This document shows, piece after piece, positions 39,501 through 50,428 of a DNA stretch of 64,000 bases. This DNA comes from Pestalotiopsis fici W106-1. Lineage: Eukaryota > Ascomycota > Sordariomycetes > Amphisphaeriales > Sporocadaceae. How positions within the stretch are numbered: the stretch's first letter is position 1; each line of letters begins with the position of its first letter. A program made the translations under genes and the position numbers. The stretch spans positions 3,546,942 through 3,610,941 of the forward strand of contig NW_006917095.1 in assembly GCF_000516985.1 (NCBI RefSeq), read 5' to 3'. The notes under the pieces are model-generated. The model searched no databases, was not told the origin of the DNA, and saw only the letters and a list, made by a program, of their open reading frames with translations.

Positions 39501-40936
39501 TTCGTTAAATACGAATATTAAAAATATAGGTAAATTTTCGTTAATAACGGATATTTAGACTTCAAATAATAATACGGCTTATTTAGGTATTATTATTTAT
39601 TATATCGACCCCGAATTTAATTTAATTTACAAATTAATCGGTTTCGATTTAATAAACGAAAAGCATACGGGTTTTAACATTTTTAACGAATTTAAAAAAT
39701 CGTTAAATTCTTACCCTGCTTTAATAAATATTACAAATATTATTAGGTAAGTTTTTATATTATTATTAGGTAAATAACTAATTATTTTTTTAGTATTACC
39801 CGTAATAATGCAAAAAATAATTCCACGTTTATCGAAGCTTTTAAAAATCAGTACGAAAACGATATAAGCTTCGAATTCGATTGCGATATTCACTGCATCG
39901 CCTATATAATTAATATCGTTATTAACGGCATTTTAAAAAAATATATATTAAATAACGATAAAGCCGAAAATCTTCAACGTTATATTAATATTATTTTACC
40001 CTCTTTACCGGACAATAAACCACTTAAATTACCAAAAAGATCTACTTTTAATAATAAGTTATTTTATTATTCTTTATTTTATTCTTTATTTATTTATTAA
40101 TTAATTAATTAATAATAATCTTATTAGGTCTAATTAACCGGGTTCGCCGTATTGCTATTTTAACGAAATATACGGGCGGAATTAATAAATTATTAATCGA
40201 AGGAATCTAAAAATTAAAAGCCGATGGTAATTTACCAAAAAATTATAATAAAACAAAAATTCCTAACGGTCATTTTATTTTCTTATTTATTTATTCTTTT
40301 TTTATTTATTTATTTACTAATTAATTAATTAGATTCTTATATCCGTTAAAATTCGACGTATAATATAATTAATACAGTTTTTAAATTAAAAAAACTATTA
40401 ATTTATATTTATCGAAATACGGAGTATGCGGATTTTCAACAAATCTTCTTTTCGAAGGCCGATTGGTTTTTATTAACCTAATTATAACGAATTTTAAAGA
40501 TCTTTATTAAACCAAATATAAAACTACAAGGTAAATTTTATACTACTTTATTAACGTCTTTATTATACGTTTATACCTTTTATCCGAAATTAAAGGTAAT
40601 TTACGACGAATATAAAAAGATAATAAAAGAAAAACCAGAATTAATAAATTATTTATTATTTTATTTTTGCCTTTATTTAATTTTTTAATTAACTTTAACT
40701 TAGGCACCGTTATTACAAAGTTTTAACCAGGCTATTGCAGTCGGTGGAAGATAATTGGATAATTATTTCCCAAAATTAATAACGGCTAATAATATCGATG
40801 CTTACGGGCCTTATTTATTGGCTATTATCTTGGATCCTCGAATTAAATTAACCCATTTTTAACGGAGTTATAAATTACACTTTTATAATGGGGTTTTGGA
40901 TTATATCACCACTCTTTTTAAAGAAACTTATGAAGT

Positions 40937-41077
40937 GTAAGTTATTTTATTCTTTTATTTGATTTTTTTATTTGATTTTTTTATTTGATTTTTTTATTTG
41001 ATTTTTTTATTTGATTTTTTTATTTGATTTTTTTATTTAATTCTTTTATTTGATTCTTTTATTTGATTTTTTTATTA
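40937..41077. repeat. Tandem repeat of a TTTTTTATTTGAT unit
   Basis: Roughly ten copies of a 12-13 bp unit occupy an apparent intron of the hAT 2 transposase, directly after a GTAAGT-like donor at about 40937. Confidence 0.8.
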
Positions 41078-42149
41078 AATAAATTTAATTATTAACTAAT
41101 AAATTATTATAGGATTAAGAATGAACGGGAAGGTGGAATCGAAACCCAATCTGTTAACGAAGACTAATTATAAGATAATTCGGATGAAGAAAGTTTCTTT
41201 TTAAATCGATTTACGGTCGTTTTAAATAACGAATGCGAAACTTATTTTAACGAACCGTTAGCTTTATATAACGTAAATTATTTTTAATTTTTTAATTTAA
41301 ATTAATTAGTTATAAAGTTATTAATTAATTTATTTAATAGGACGATCCGTTATTTTACTTGAAAAATAATTAATTTAAATATCCGGTTTTAGCTATATTA
41401 GCCCGGTAATTTTTAGGAATTCCAGCTTTTTTAACGGCTTTAAAACGGGTTTTTTCAACTTCAAGTTATATTATTTCTAAAGCACGAAATAACTTATCTC
41501 CAAAAACTGTTAAACAGTTAACTTTATTAAAGAGTTGGGGTTTAAAAAGTGCAAAAGAAATACAAGAGTTTGTATAAGGCAACGATTTATTAGAGGAGGA
41601 AGATTAATTATTTCTTTTATTTCTTTTACTTTATTTCTTTTACTTTATTTCTTTATTTTATTTCTTTATTTTATTTCTTTATTTTATCTTATTTTTATTA
41701 ATTAAAACTTAAAGAAATCAAGATAATTAGTATAAAAAATAATAAAAATATCTCTTTTGTTTAATTTAACGTTATTAATTCAATTTATTAATTAAATTAA
41801 ATTGAATTATTAATTAAATTAATTTTTATTAATTTAACTTTGAGTTAGTGAGTTAATTAAGTTATTAACTCAACTCAATTGATTTAGTTTAAGTTTACCT
41901 ACTAACTAAATCATTAAGTTTTACTTAGCCTGCTAACTAAATCAATTGAGTTTGAGTTAGCACTTTTAATAACTCAATTAATTGAGTTAATAACTAAACT
42001 CAATTGAGTTTTAAGTTAACTCAATTGAGTTAACTGCCAGTTAACTCAATTGCAACCCTGATTTTAAAATATAAATATTTTAATATTTATTTTATAATTA
42101 TTTATAAATTTGCTTAAAAAAGGCTTTTTATCCCGGGTTATATTAGGAT

Positions 42150-42677
42150 CAGGGTTGGTATCTAGTTAACTAATAGTTAACTAACGTTAGTTAACTAAAA
42201 ACTACATTTAATTTAATTATTAGTTAACTAACGTTAGTTATTAAAAATGCTAACTAAAACTAAATTAAATTAAATGATTTAGTTTCTAGTTTTAGTTAAC
42301 TAAATAACTAAAGATTTAATATTTATTTTAATTTAATTAATTTATTAATTATAATAAAAATAATTAGCAGAATTAAATAATTAAAGCTTTTTTTAATTAT
42401 TTACGTTACTAATTTTATTATATCCTTTTATATTAAATAATTATACCGTTTTTAAAAAATCTTTAATTAATTAAAAAATTAACTAAAACTAAATTAATTT
42501 AGTTAGAGTGCTAATTAAAACTAAATTAATTTAATTAAAGTGTTAACTAAAACTAAAGTGATTTAGTTAGCAGCCTGATTAAAACTACGTTAGTTTAGTT
42601 AATGCCTTAAATAAAACTAAGTAGTTTAGTTCACTAAAAACTAAAACTAAAAACTAAAACTAATTATATTAACCCTG
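42150..42677. mobile_element. hAT-like element, AACTAACGTTAG family, no matching duplication
   Basis: Starts CAGGGTTGGTATCTAGTTAA and ends ATATTAACCCTG. Both ends carry TTAGTTAACTAACGTTAGTTA words. The flanking 8-mers (ATTAGGAT and TTTATTAC) do not match, so the element has either recombined or been damaged at one edge. Confidence 0.7.
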
Positions 42678-42714
42678 TTTATTACACATTTCCCATAACG
42701 TATATAATGCTTAA

Positions 42715-42960
42715 TATAAAATAAAATAAAATTCTTATAATACGGTTATTTAATAATTAACTTAATTTTTTATAATAATTAACGGTTAATTTACGGTACC
42801 CGTAATTACGGTTATTTTAAATTTAAATTTTATATAATTGCGGTTATTTTAAATTTAAATTTAAATTTTATGCGGTTAAAATAACCGCAATGCGGTTAAT
42901 TTAACGGTTACCGTTTTCCAACCCTAAAGTTAACTGCCAGTTAAATTAATGCCAACCCTA
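42715..42960. mobile_element. Truncated hAT ends at the right edge of the island
   Basis: Bases 42715-42926 are a 5'-truncated copy of the GCGGTTA element, ending ACGGTTACCGTTTTCCAACC. Directly next to it, 42927-42960 is the end of a TCAATTGA-family element (GTTAACTGCCAGTTAAATTA then GCCAACCCTA). Ordinary host sequence resumes right after. Confidence 0.75.
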
Positions 42961-43320
42961 GTGGTAATGCATGCCCTTATAATCAGCCAAAGCGAAAGGC
43001 GTTATAATTATAGCCCCGAGCAAAGTGGGTTTAGTGTGCGCAGATGAGCTCGATGAATTTATAAACAAAGCTAGAACGTCCTACACACCCATCCGAAACT
43101 GGTGACGCTCGATAAATATACGAGAGACGAGGCATCATTTATGATTCTCTCCCCCTTCTCCACGCGTCCCGGCCTATATGCTTGCCAAACTGTGACAACC
43201 CAGGCTGGCGCCAACGACGGTGTGCTGCCCACGTTTCCCTTTAACCTACAAGATTGGGCCTGACTTGACAAACACAGCTTTCGGTGTTCTTGATCAGTGA
43301 AGCGCCAGGCACGCGCGATC

Positions 43321-44844
43321 ATGGCACTGGGTAGACGCGGTCGAGGTGATGCTGCCGATGCATATGCTCCCGAGCCTACCATGGCGATATATGCAACAGC
43401 GTTCGCCCAGGAAAACATGCCTCCGCCTCCCCCCGATGGTGGATATGGATGGTTCTGCGTGTTGGCTCAGTTCTTGATCAACGGCTTCACATGGGGCGTA
43501 GCCGCGGTATGTATTCTTGCCCCTCTTCAACTCTGAAATGTATTGATAGCAACCAATTTAGAGCTACAGCGTCTATCTTGCTCACTACCTATCTCATGAT
43601 ATCTTTCCCGAGGCCAGTTCTGTCGATTACGCCTTTATCGGGGGCTTCAATTTCGCGTTTGCCCTCCTCTCGGCGCCACTTGCAACCTTGCTAATACGCA
43701 TCGGGGGTGCTCGAACTCCAATGCTCCTCGGAGCAATACTGCTGCCGCTTGGCTTTGCATCAGCCTCGTTCGCAATACGGGTCTGGCATCTCTATCTTTC
43801 ACAAGGTCTATGTGTTGGAGTCGGCATAGGTCTCATTTACATACCCGCTACTGCCATTATCCCGCAGTGGTTCGACAAGAAGCGCAGCCTGGCGAACGGG
43901 ATCAGCGCTGCTGGCTCTGGCATAGGCGGTCTCTCTCTTTGCTTTTCGGCCCAGGTCATGCTTGACACTGTAGGACTGGCATTGACATTGCGGATCACGG
44001 CCGTAATTGTCTTTGTTGTAAACCTTTCAGCCACCATTGTCATGCGCTCACGCAATCGGGAGATCAAGCCAGATATGCACTTGCTAAAACTCCATCTCCT
44101 CTCGTCATACCAGGTCAGACTGCTGCTGGCCTGGAGCGTTGTCATCATGTTTGGATACATGACCTTGATGTTCTCCTTGTCGGACTACGCTCTAGCAATC
44201 GGCCGGTCCAGGCAGAACTCGGCCACTGTGGCCGCCGTCTTGAATCTAGGGGCTGCCATCGGCCGCCCGCTCATAGGCTACCTGAGCGATCGCATGGGGA
44301 GGGTCGTAGTCGCTGGGTCTGCTACATTTGCCACTGGCATCCTCGTCTTTGCACTTTGGCTCCCAACTACAGAGTACGGACTGCTTATTCCCTTTGCTCT
44401 CATCAGTGGGGCAATCCTGGGCATATTTTGGGCTGTAAGCCGTTTGCCATTCCAGTTTCTTTCTCCCGTGAAGCTCTGACGCTATACTAGGCCATTGGTC
44501 CTCTGGCGGCCGACATGGTAGATCTCAAGGAGCTCACAGCTCTCTTGACTATTGTGTGGCTTTCTGTCGCGGCACCGAGTGCATGTAAGTTGCATAACTC
44601 CGCCCATTGCGGGAACGACTGAGCGGACTCAAAGGTGGTTTTAGGCGCGGAAGCTATAGCACTACAACTGCGGCATTCAGACTTTGGGCCACGCTCATAT
44701 ACTTACGCTCAGATCTTCGCTGGTGTGTCATATGTCGCTGCCAGTGGGATCATGTTGGAGTTGTGGAGAGTGCGACGGGCCGCGGAAAGGATAATGCAAT
44801 CCAATTTGCCCCATGGAGGTGACATTCGAGGATCTTCTCCATGA
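43321..44844 (+). CDS. MFS transporter, monocarboxylate-transporter-like
   Basis: Four exons (43321-43506, 43562-44434, 44491-44584, 44645-44844) join in frame to 450 residues, with introns of 55, 56 and 60 bp. The monocarboxylate-transporter signature DGGYGWFCVL is at residues 39-48, just before the first membrane helix. Further landmarks are the helix 4-5 region GLCVGVGIGLIYIPATAI followed by PQWFDKKRSLANGISAAGSG, the central cytosolic loop (RSRNREIKPDMHLLK), and GRPLIGYLSDRMGR, the MFS loop motif in the second half. Twelve helices are likely. The C-terminus is short and basic (LWRVRRAAERIMQ). Relatives are often called MCH or riboflavin/monocarboxylate permeases; the substrate cannot be told from sequence. 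A GTG eight codons upstream is in frame, but the ATG at 43321 is the natural start. It begins 360 bp from the transposon island and looks intact. Confidence 0.92.
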
Positions 44845-45629
44845 ACAATGAAGGCCCGATACTTGATAGGACTATCTCGACCAAGCCCGAATGAGTTAAT
44901 ATGCTGCTCTCCTCGTTGTTGGAGGAGTGATGCTACCTGGCTCAGGGGTCTTATTGGAATTTACAGTTCATGCTAGCTTATCATCACAGCTCGCCCATCA
45001 CGTTGTTATGATAGCACTATAAAGTAAGAATAAGCTGCCACAGTATCATAGACCAAAGCATGGGCGACCAACCCAAACGACAACACCCCTCATTGCGTAA
45101 CTGCTCTTGCAATACTATATATGCACTATCGAGGATCTTGTAATGCAATGTTATCCTTGAGTAGTGGTGAGAATATTCCAGCAGCAATCATGATCAAAAA
45201 GTCTCCTCGCCATGGTTCCATGTGAGACGAGCATCTTCCTCACGGCGCCAAGTTCAATCCTCATCTCCCAAAAAAAAGCTCTGGATGACCCATTTCTTTG
45301 ATATCTGCGGTTCATTGATCATGAGTCCACCAGCACAAATTCTCAGAGAAAGTCCTTCAACGCCAGGTCTTTGTACATGCATCCTTTGTTGAAGAACCAT
45401 CCTTGTCCTGGGGCTTGTACACATCAGGTGTCTTTGTTGCCACAATTTTGAAATGACTATTGCCCTGGAGGCTTTTGTGCTGATTTGTTTCGACGGGGAG
45501 ACGCAGCTGTGATCCCTCTACTTTCCCTCACTCACACTCTGAAGAAACGGCAACGCAACTTACGATCTTGCCAACCCGTTCGGTCTAGGCCCCTCAGGTA
45601 TCTGACTAGTATTATATCAATTTTGCATC
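44845..45629. other. Intergenic between MFS and spherulin-4 genes
   Basis: 785 bp of ordinary base composition. It carries no supported gene and should contain the MFS 3' end and the promoter of the downstream secreted protein. Confidence 0.6.
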
Positions 45630-46562
45630 ATGAGAGCTTTCGCTGCATTGGGAGTCGTACTTGCCGCCGCGCATGCCGCGCACGCCAAGACGGGCATCAT
45701 ACTGCCTCTTTACGAATACCCATATGGGGATGCCGCTCTGGCAGACTGGGACTCTACTATTGCCGCAGTTTCTGCGCATCCCAATCTAGACTTCTACATC
45801 ATTATGAATGACAACTCGGGTCCTCCTTATGATCCCAATCCACCCAACTCTAACAGAGATTTTGCACCGTACCTTGGCTCGCTCAACTCCCATGCCAACG
45901 TGAAGCTTATCGGCTATATTGCGACCAAGTATAGCGGCAAAAGCATCAGCGATGTAACAGCAGCCGTGGATCAATACGCAGCGTGGGAAACAGGCAAGGG
46001 CTGGAAGGACGACTCGTATGATATTCATATAAGTGGCATTTTCTTTGACGAGATCAACACCGCCCCAGATCAGTTGAGCCACAACCTTGAGATTACCCGA
46101 TATGCCAAGGCAAAATTTGCCGGACTTGGCGGGCCTATTGTGCTAAACCCGGGAACATTTGTACAGAATGGAAGCGAGTCGCTCTTTGATGTTGCAGACG
46201 CAATCATGGACATTGAAGCCTGCTACACAGGTGTACCTGGACGTATAGATTTCAATGGCTACGCCTGCGACCCATCTGTCAGTGGCTACTCGGCATTCAC
46301 CCCGGCACTGCTGGATGGACTGGGGACGGATCAGTCAAGGGTGTCCAAGAGCTCGATCCTGGTCCACGACTTTTACGACAGTTGGAGTCCCTACCAGCCG
46401 GCATCCGAATCCAAGCTCAAGGATTATGTAGATGCCATCGTCTCCAAGGGTGTTCATAGCTTCTACATTGCCCAATTTGGGTACATTGGCAATTTCACCC
46501 TCGCACCTGCGAGTATTGGAAATATTGCAGGCATGGCAGCATCAGCTCAGGGGTTGAGCTAG
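45630..46562 (+). CDS. Secreted spherulin-4 / GH135-like protein
   Basis: A single exon coding 310 residues. A signal peptide is clear (MRAFAALGVVLAAAHAAHA, cleavage near residue 19-20). The mature protein starts TGIILPLYEYPYGDAALADW, the typical opening of the spherulin-4 family, which adopts a TIM barrel. Strand motifs include LDFYIIMNDNSGPP, VKLIGYIATKYSG, ISGIFFDEIN, PIVLNPGTFV and IMDIEACY. Family member Sph3 of Aspergillus fumigatus (GH135) cleaves galactosaminogalactan; its acidic residues, as I recall them, are D166, E167 and E222. Here D140, E141 and E196 have the same spacing, so hydrolase activity on an exopolysaccharide is plausible. N-glycosylation sequons occur near residues 180 and 290. 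It is probably a cell-wall or extracellular enzyme. Confidence 0.93.
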   Translation: MRAFAALGVVLAAAHAAHAKTGIILPLYEYPYGDAALADWDSTIAAVSAHPNLDFYIIMNDNSGPPYDPNPPNSNRDFAPYLGSLNSHANVKLIGYIATKYSGKSISDVTAAVDQYAAWETGKGWKDDSYDIHISGIFFDEINTAPDQLSHNLEITRYAKAKFAGLGGPIVLNPGTFVQNGSESLFDVADAIMDIEACYTGVPGRIDFNGYACDPSVSGYSAFTPALLDGLGTDQSRVSKSSILVHDFYDSWSPYQPASESKLKDYVDAIVSKGVHSFYIAQFGYIGNFTLAPASIGNIAGMAASAQGLS

Positions 46563-47956
46563 AGAGATCCAATGTATTGCAGTCAAAATCAGCTATATGG
46601 TACCTGGAACAATATTTTTTTACATGTCTCCTCTATTGCAATCTAGTGGTTAGAAGAAGAAGAGGGGGATGAGGGGGGAGGGAAGGGGGGGAGAGAGAGA
46701 AAGAGAGAAAGAGAGAAAGAGAGAGAAAATTTGAGTATGAATAAATGAATATCTACTTGTTCTACATATATTATACTAATATAATCGCCATACTCTACTC
46801 TTATGCAGAATCTGACTTTTATTCCAGCGAAACGTATCAAACACGCCTTGCACTCAACGACTGGTTGGAACAGATGGTCAGCCAAATCAGGAGAAATAGC
46901 GTGCAGTAGTCTGCAAAGCTGCACATTGGTATAAAATGCTTGCTATCAACTTCGCAAGTCAACAGTCCGGGACAGACGGAATCGTCTTGTCGGCTAGGAG
47001 GTCGATCCATCAAGGGAAATTATATATAGAGAGGTTAATATTATACTTAGCTCAATGAATTGAGCTGATGCCTGCCTGGTATCAATACTCCAGATTCTGT
47101 CGTCATTGGCCCATGCAGCTCGGGAGGTTGCGACTGCCGTCACATGGACGTCCCACTCATGGACTATAATCCCGTACATTCTTGACAAAATTGGCAACCA
47201 CGACTTGACTAGTGTTGGTATATGTAGGGCATTTTATAGTCGCTCTCAACCTCTCAACGTCCCTATACAAGATCAATGAAAACGACCCCATGATACCTCA
47301 CGCCTCACAACATCCCAAACATCTGATTTCGTCTTGGTCTCTCTGTAGTGATGGGATTCCAATCACATACGTGACCTGCGGTCAAATTCAAGGAGCATAA
47401 AAGAGAAGCACCTCGTCCATGTGGCATGCATTTATTCAAGGTCACTGTACTCTGTAAATCTTGCCGCATAGGGCATAAATACATTGTGTGAGACCATTCG
47501 GGATCCTGGATACTCGATGATGGAACATGTAGCTAAATTCAGGCAGGGTGTCAAGCGGGAGGTAGCCTGGCCATGGTGCGCCTCTCTTTCGGCAGTGCAT
47601 TGCCCTGATCAAGCATCAAACACTATCTTGAAATGCATACACATACGACGACGACAACAGTCATACATGGTCAGTTCAGATTATGTAACCCACGCTAGGG
47701 TGCTGCTGCAGCCGTGATCATGATGGGGTTGCTATACAAAGGCAATTCCTACACCAGATTCCCGCCGCGGTTTCGCTTATTTCACCAGGGACAAAGCAAA
47801 ATAAACCAGCCCACGCTTCGGCCTGTTGCTTTGAGCAGCAGTTTGAGGACTTTGGCAGGCACAGTGCATGTTGTGGTTGCTCGGCGATGGCCGGGGTTTC
47901 GGAAAACACCAAAAAGAATCGCGAATCGGCGGACAAGCCCCGATCCGGGCGTCACG
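46563..47956. other. Intergenic with purine microsatellite
   Basis: 1.4 kb without a supported gene. It contains the GA-rich tract at about 46663-46727 and is otherwise ordinary. Open frames near its right end overlap the tRNA region and are not coding. Confidence 0.55.
46663..46727. repeat. GA-rich simple repeat
   Basis: A purine-only tract made of G runs and GAGAGAAA units, about 100 bases after the spherulin-4 stop codon. Confidence 0.9.
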
Positions 47957-48075
47957 TGATGAGAGGGGGATTCGAACCCCCGCCTATTACTAGACCGCAA
48001 TACTCCTCGAACTGAGATCCTGAGGAAGCTTCTGAAGCTTGAGTGCGGCGCCTTAGACCGCTCGGCCATCTCACC
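47957..48075 (-). tRNA. trnL(CAA): tRNA-Leu (CAA) with intron
   Basis: On the minus strand the acceptor arms GGTGAGA and TCTCATC pair with one G-T, with discriminator A at 47957. The D region is TGGCCGAGCGGTCTAAGGC, as in yeast tRNA-Leu. The anticodon stem is CCGCA/TGCGG with loop CT-CAA-G..T and anticodon CAA (48039-48041). A 37-nt intron (48001-48037) follows position 37. A long variable arm (class II tRNA) and the T arm GGGGG-TTCGAAT-CCCCC complete the fold. The mature length is 82 nt. Confidence 0.94.
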
Positions 48076-49512
48076 CGGTTGTTGTTGAGATGTTGTGGCG
48101 TATGCACATCTATAGCTAGAGACAAAGAAAATCCCGCACGCTAGTCCCAAAGCAGCTTGTCAAATAGGAGTATGGAGTATCCCGGCCCACGACAGGCTCT
48201 CAACTCGTCTCTCCCGAGTCAAGATGTCACTTCTTGTTTTTATACTCCAGCGGCGACGAGGATGAGGCGTCCCCATGAAATATGGTATGGCTAGAAGAAG
48301 ATGGATGGCGTATATTTGACATGAGTTCAATAGCAGGTAATAGGTTTTACCACAGAATCAAGCTTTCTCGCATACCCGCTTCAGTCTAGTCTTTGTATGA
48401 CAGGATTTGTGGTCACCACGTACTTTGTACATGTGCAACTTGTGTTGTACAGTCTTTGCTTATTCTTGCGAGTCACAAGTCGCGGAGACAGCAAATGTCC
48501 TGACCCTGATAATCGGGATTGAGGTACGTTTAGTATAATGGACATGAGCCTTATATATAATCCAACGTTGTTGGCAACAATCACTGTCATCTCCGACGTG
48601 TTTGTTGATGGTGGATGAAAAAAGTTTACTCCGCTCACCATACAAGAACACTCGAGTCATATCTGACCTTGATAGCCCCATCCCCCGGCGTCGCCGTCAA
48701 AGGACAGGAGGTAGAGTTCACACGACGATAAGTGGACAGTTTCCACTGCAGTTTGAACCAACGATCAAGATGAATAATACCGCCCGCTTTGGTCCAGGAT
48801 TATACATACCAGAGAGAATGATACGCTGCTTGATACTGGTGTCAAAGAAGTACTATTCCTGCTCGGAGCATATTTGCCGTACACTAGTGCAGCGTAATGT
48901 AGGGCGGGAGATGGATAGATCCACTCATCACTTGTGCTAGAGGACCGCGAGGATTACCTGGACGGGGACTGCACCACGTTTCCAATGACAAGGTCCAATA
49001 GCAAGCGGAGAGTAGTGCGTGTATAATAATACAGGAGACTTATGTCAGTCGTCAGTTTGCCTTGCCGCCTTACTATGCCGAGGCCTTCAACCCGCGCGTT
49101 CTCAGTCGCCAACGTTCATCTAGGTATGCTATTGACACACGTCGGTCGCTCGCTCTGTCGCTTACATGACACCAAGTCTAGACTGACATGGTAGCCACCT
49201 AGACAAGCTCTACTATGTACGTAGGTAAACCCACTCCCTAATCCCGAGCCCAAATTCGAGAACCCGCCCGATGACGCGGCTCACGATAGCGGGCGGCAGA
49301 CCCCGGGCCTCTTGATATACGACATGGTCCGACGTCTTGACTGGTTAGATAATTCAATCCGACTCGCCCACGGTTGATATTCAGCTTCTTGCAACGAGTA
49401 GATACTTAGAGAGCAGCAACTTTATCGAAGCAGATTGTCGTAGCTGTTACCCTGTCTCAGTGTCTCCCTCACCATACTTGCCCCCCAAGCGAAGAAGAGC
49501 CGTCCCGTCGTC
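48076..49512. other. Intergenic upstream of the small secreted protein gene
   Basis: 1.4 kb of ordinary composition. The longest open frame (48602-48940 plus) has no domain and no codon pattern that I would trust. Nothing is supported. Confidence 0.55.
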
Positions 49513-50053
49513 ATGCATTTAAGAAATCTGCTCTTGGCCGGCATTGCCTCCGTGGCTCTTGTATGTCGATCAATCTAATTATTCCGAGCAGGCAGGCGGA
49601 TGGCTAATGACATGTCCATCGACATAGACGGACGCAGCCGAGACCTCTGCTTCCTCCGAGGCCTCGCAAGCAGCAGCCATTGTCAGCAGCTATCAGGCCC
49701 AGATCAGCAGTTTGAATGCCATGATCCTCTCCAAGGAGGCTGCTGTCACCGCCGCTGGCACGGCATACAACGCCATCTTGGCGAGCATCCAGTCTGAGGC
49801 TGCCTCGCTGGAGTCGTCCATTGTCAGCGCCGAGAGCGTTGCTTATGCATCCCTTATTGGCAATGCTACCGGCATAGCAGCCACAACGACGGCAGCATCC
49901 ACAACTGCGACTGCGGCTGACGGCACGAGCACCGGCGAGAGCGCCGTCACAATTTACGGTACCGACTCTTCCGGAGCGGGGGCTCTTCCGACCGCAGTGG
50001 CGGGTCTTCAGGCCATAGCGGGCGGCATCGCGATGCTCGCAGCTGTCATGTAA
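49513..50053 (+). CDS. Small Ser/Ala/Thr-rich secreted protein, candidate GPI-anchored
   Basis: Two exons (49513-49560, 49628-50053; 67-bp intron) joined in phase 0 give 157 residues. The first exon codes almost exactly the signal peptide (MHLRNLLLAGIASVAL, then TDA). The mature part has heptad-like Ala/Ser/Leu segments (IVSSYQAQISSLNAMILSKE), one sequon (NAT), and a Thr/Ser/Gly-rich tail (TTTAASTTATAADGTSTGES). It ends in a hydrophobic stretch, GLQAIAGGIAMLAAVM, preceded by small residues (SSGAGA), the pattern of a GPI-attachment signal. No enzyme domain is seen. It is probably a cell-wall protein. The function is unknown. Confidence 0.82.
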
Positions 50054-50428
50054 TGCCGAGTAGCGGTGGACGCGCACCAGACAGGAGGAATCCAGACAAT
50101 GATATTATGGAACATGAGGACTCTTCGTGCAGCTCAAGCCACGATGATAATAATTACTTAATTTATATTAATAAAATGTTAGGCTCACAATGGGGTAACA
50201 GTAGAGTGTTGTGTGAAGCATGCATTAGTATTTATGGATCGGCCTACGGCCAATTCTTTTGTACCTGGGCCTTGGCGGTGCCAGGAAACAAAACTACTTA
50301 TTAATCGGACTGTTGTGACAATTTTTGAGATTTTAGTATCAAGTGCTAACCGGACCCCCCACGGTACTTACACGAATGAGCCATGACACTGTCCCGATTA
50401 TCCCGTGCTACATATGCCATGACAATAG
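50054..50428. other. Intergenic, no gene seen
   Basis: 375 bp between the small secreted protein stop codon and the decayed patatin gene. No coding sequence is supported. Confidence 0.6.

Larger units (their letters stand above)
37604..41607 (+). pseudogene. hAT-family transposase remnant 2
   Basis: Pieces in order: a BED-like exon with RTFRASNQGRHYENKHPDIA and a basic tail (37610-37755); RTETNPSIFDYDEFNNKLLN and FSFLNSNSFKNLLNYL (about 38710-38845); LINRVRRIAILTKY (about 40130); NIDAYGPYLLAIILDPRIKL (about 40790-40855), the conserved LDPR-K-L block; and the dimerisation domain GIPAFLTALKRVF plus STSSYIISKARNNLSP (about 41410-41520), ending EEED with a stop at 41605-41607. In-frame TAA codons replace former CAA codons, for instance LAR*FLG. 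Two other elements sit inside it. Non-functional. Confidence 0.88.
37604..42060 (+). mobile_element. hAT transposon 2 with two nested insertions, left end lost
   Basis: The element enters from the gap with the BED-type exon and continues through the transposase to a 3' terminus AACTCAATTGCAACCCTG at 42060. It is interrupted by the elements at 37826-38524 and 38990-39500. The last 230 bp before the terminus carry GAGTTAACTCAATTGAGTT words, as in the element at 34660-35196. The left terminus is not seen. Confidence 0.78.
29941..42960. repeat. AT-rich transposon island with RIP-like decay
   Basis: This 13 kb block is strikingly A+T-rich compared with both flanks and has sharp edges: about 200 bp after CCR4 and about 360 bp before the MFS start. 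It holds two decayed hAT transposase genes, at least eight complete short hAT-type elements with 8-bp target duplications, and truncated pieces. Stops in transposase frames are mostly TAA at former CAA codons, and paired copies differ by transitions. This fits repeat-induced point mutation in a haploid fungus. The sequence between elements (about 30375-30584, 31069-31488, 32166-32531, 34393-34659, 35205-35489) looks like one or more older, unrecognised repeats into which the hAT elements inserted. Confidence 0.93.

Noticed and set aside
42150..42677. Target duplication for the AACTAACGTTAG element
   Set aside because: The flanking 8-mers differ, so I did not claim an intact insertion.
30000..42900. 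CRISPR-like array or telomere/centromere repeat
   Set aside because: The repeated words sit at the ends of CAGGG-bounded elements with target duplications and irregular spacing; the AACCCT strings are element termini, not telomere repeats.
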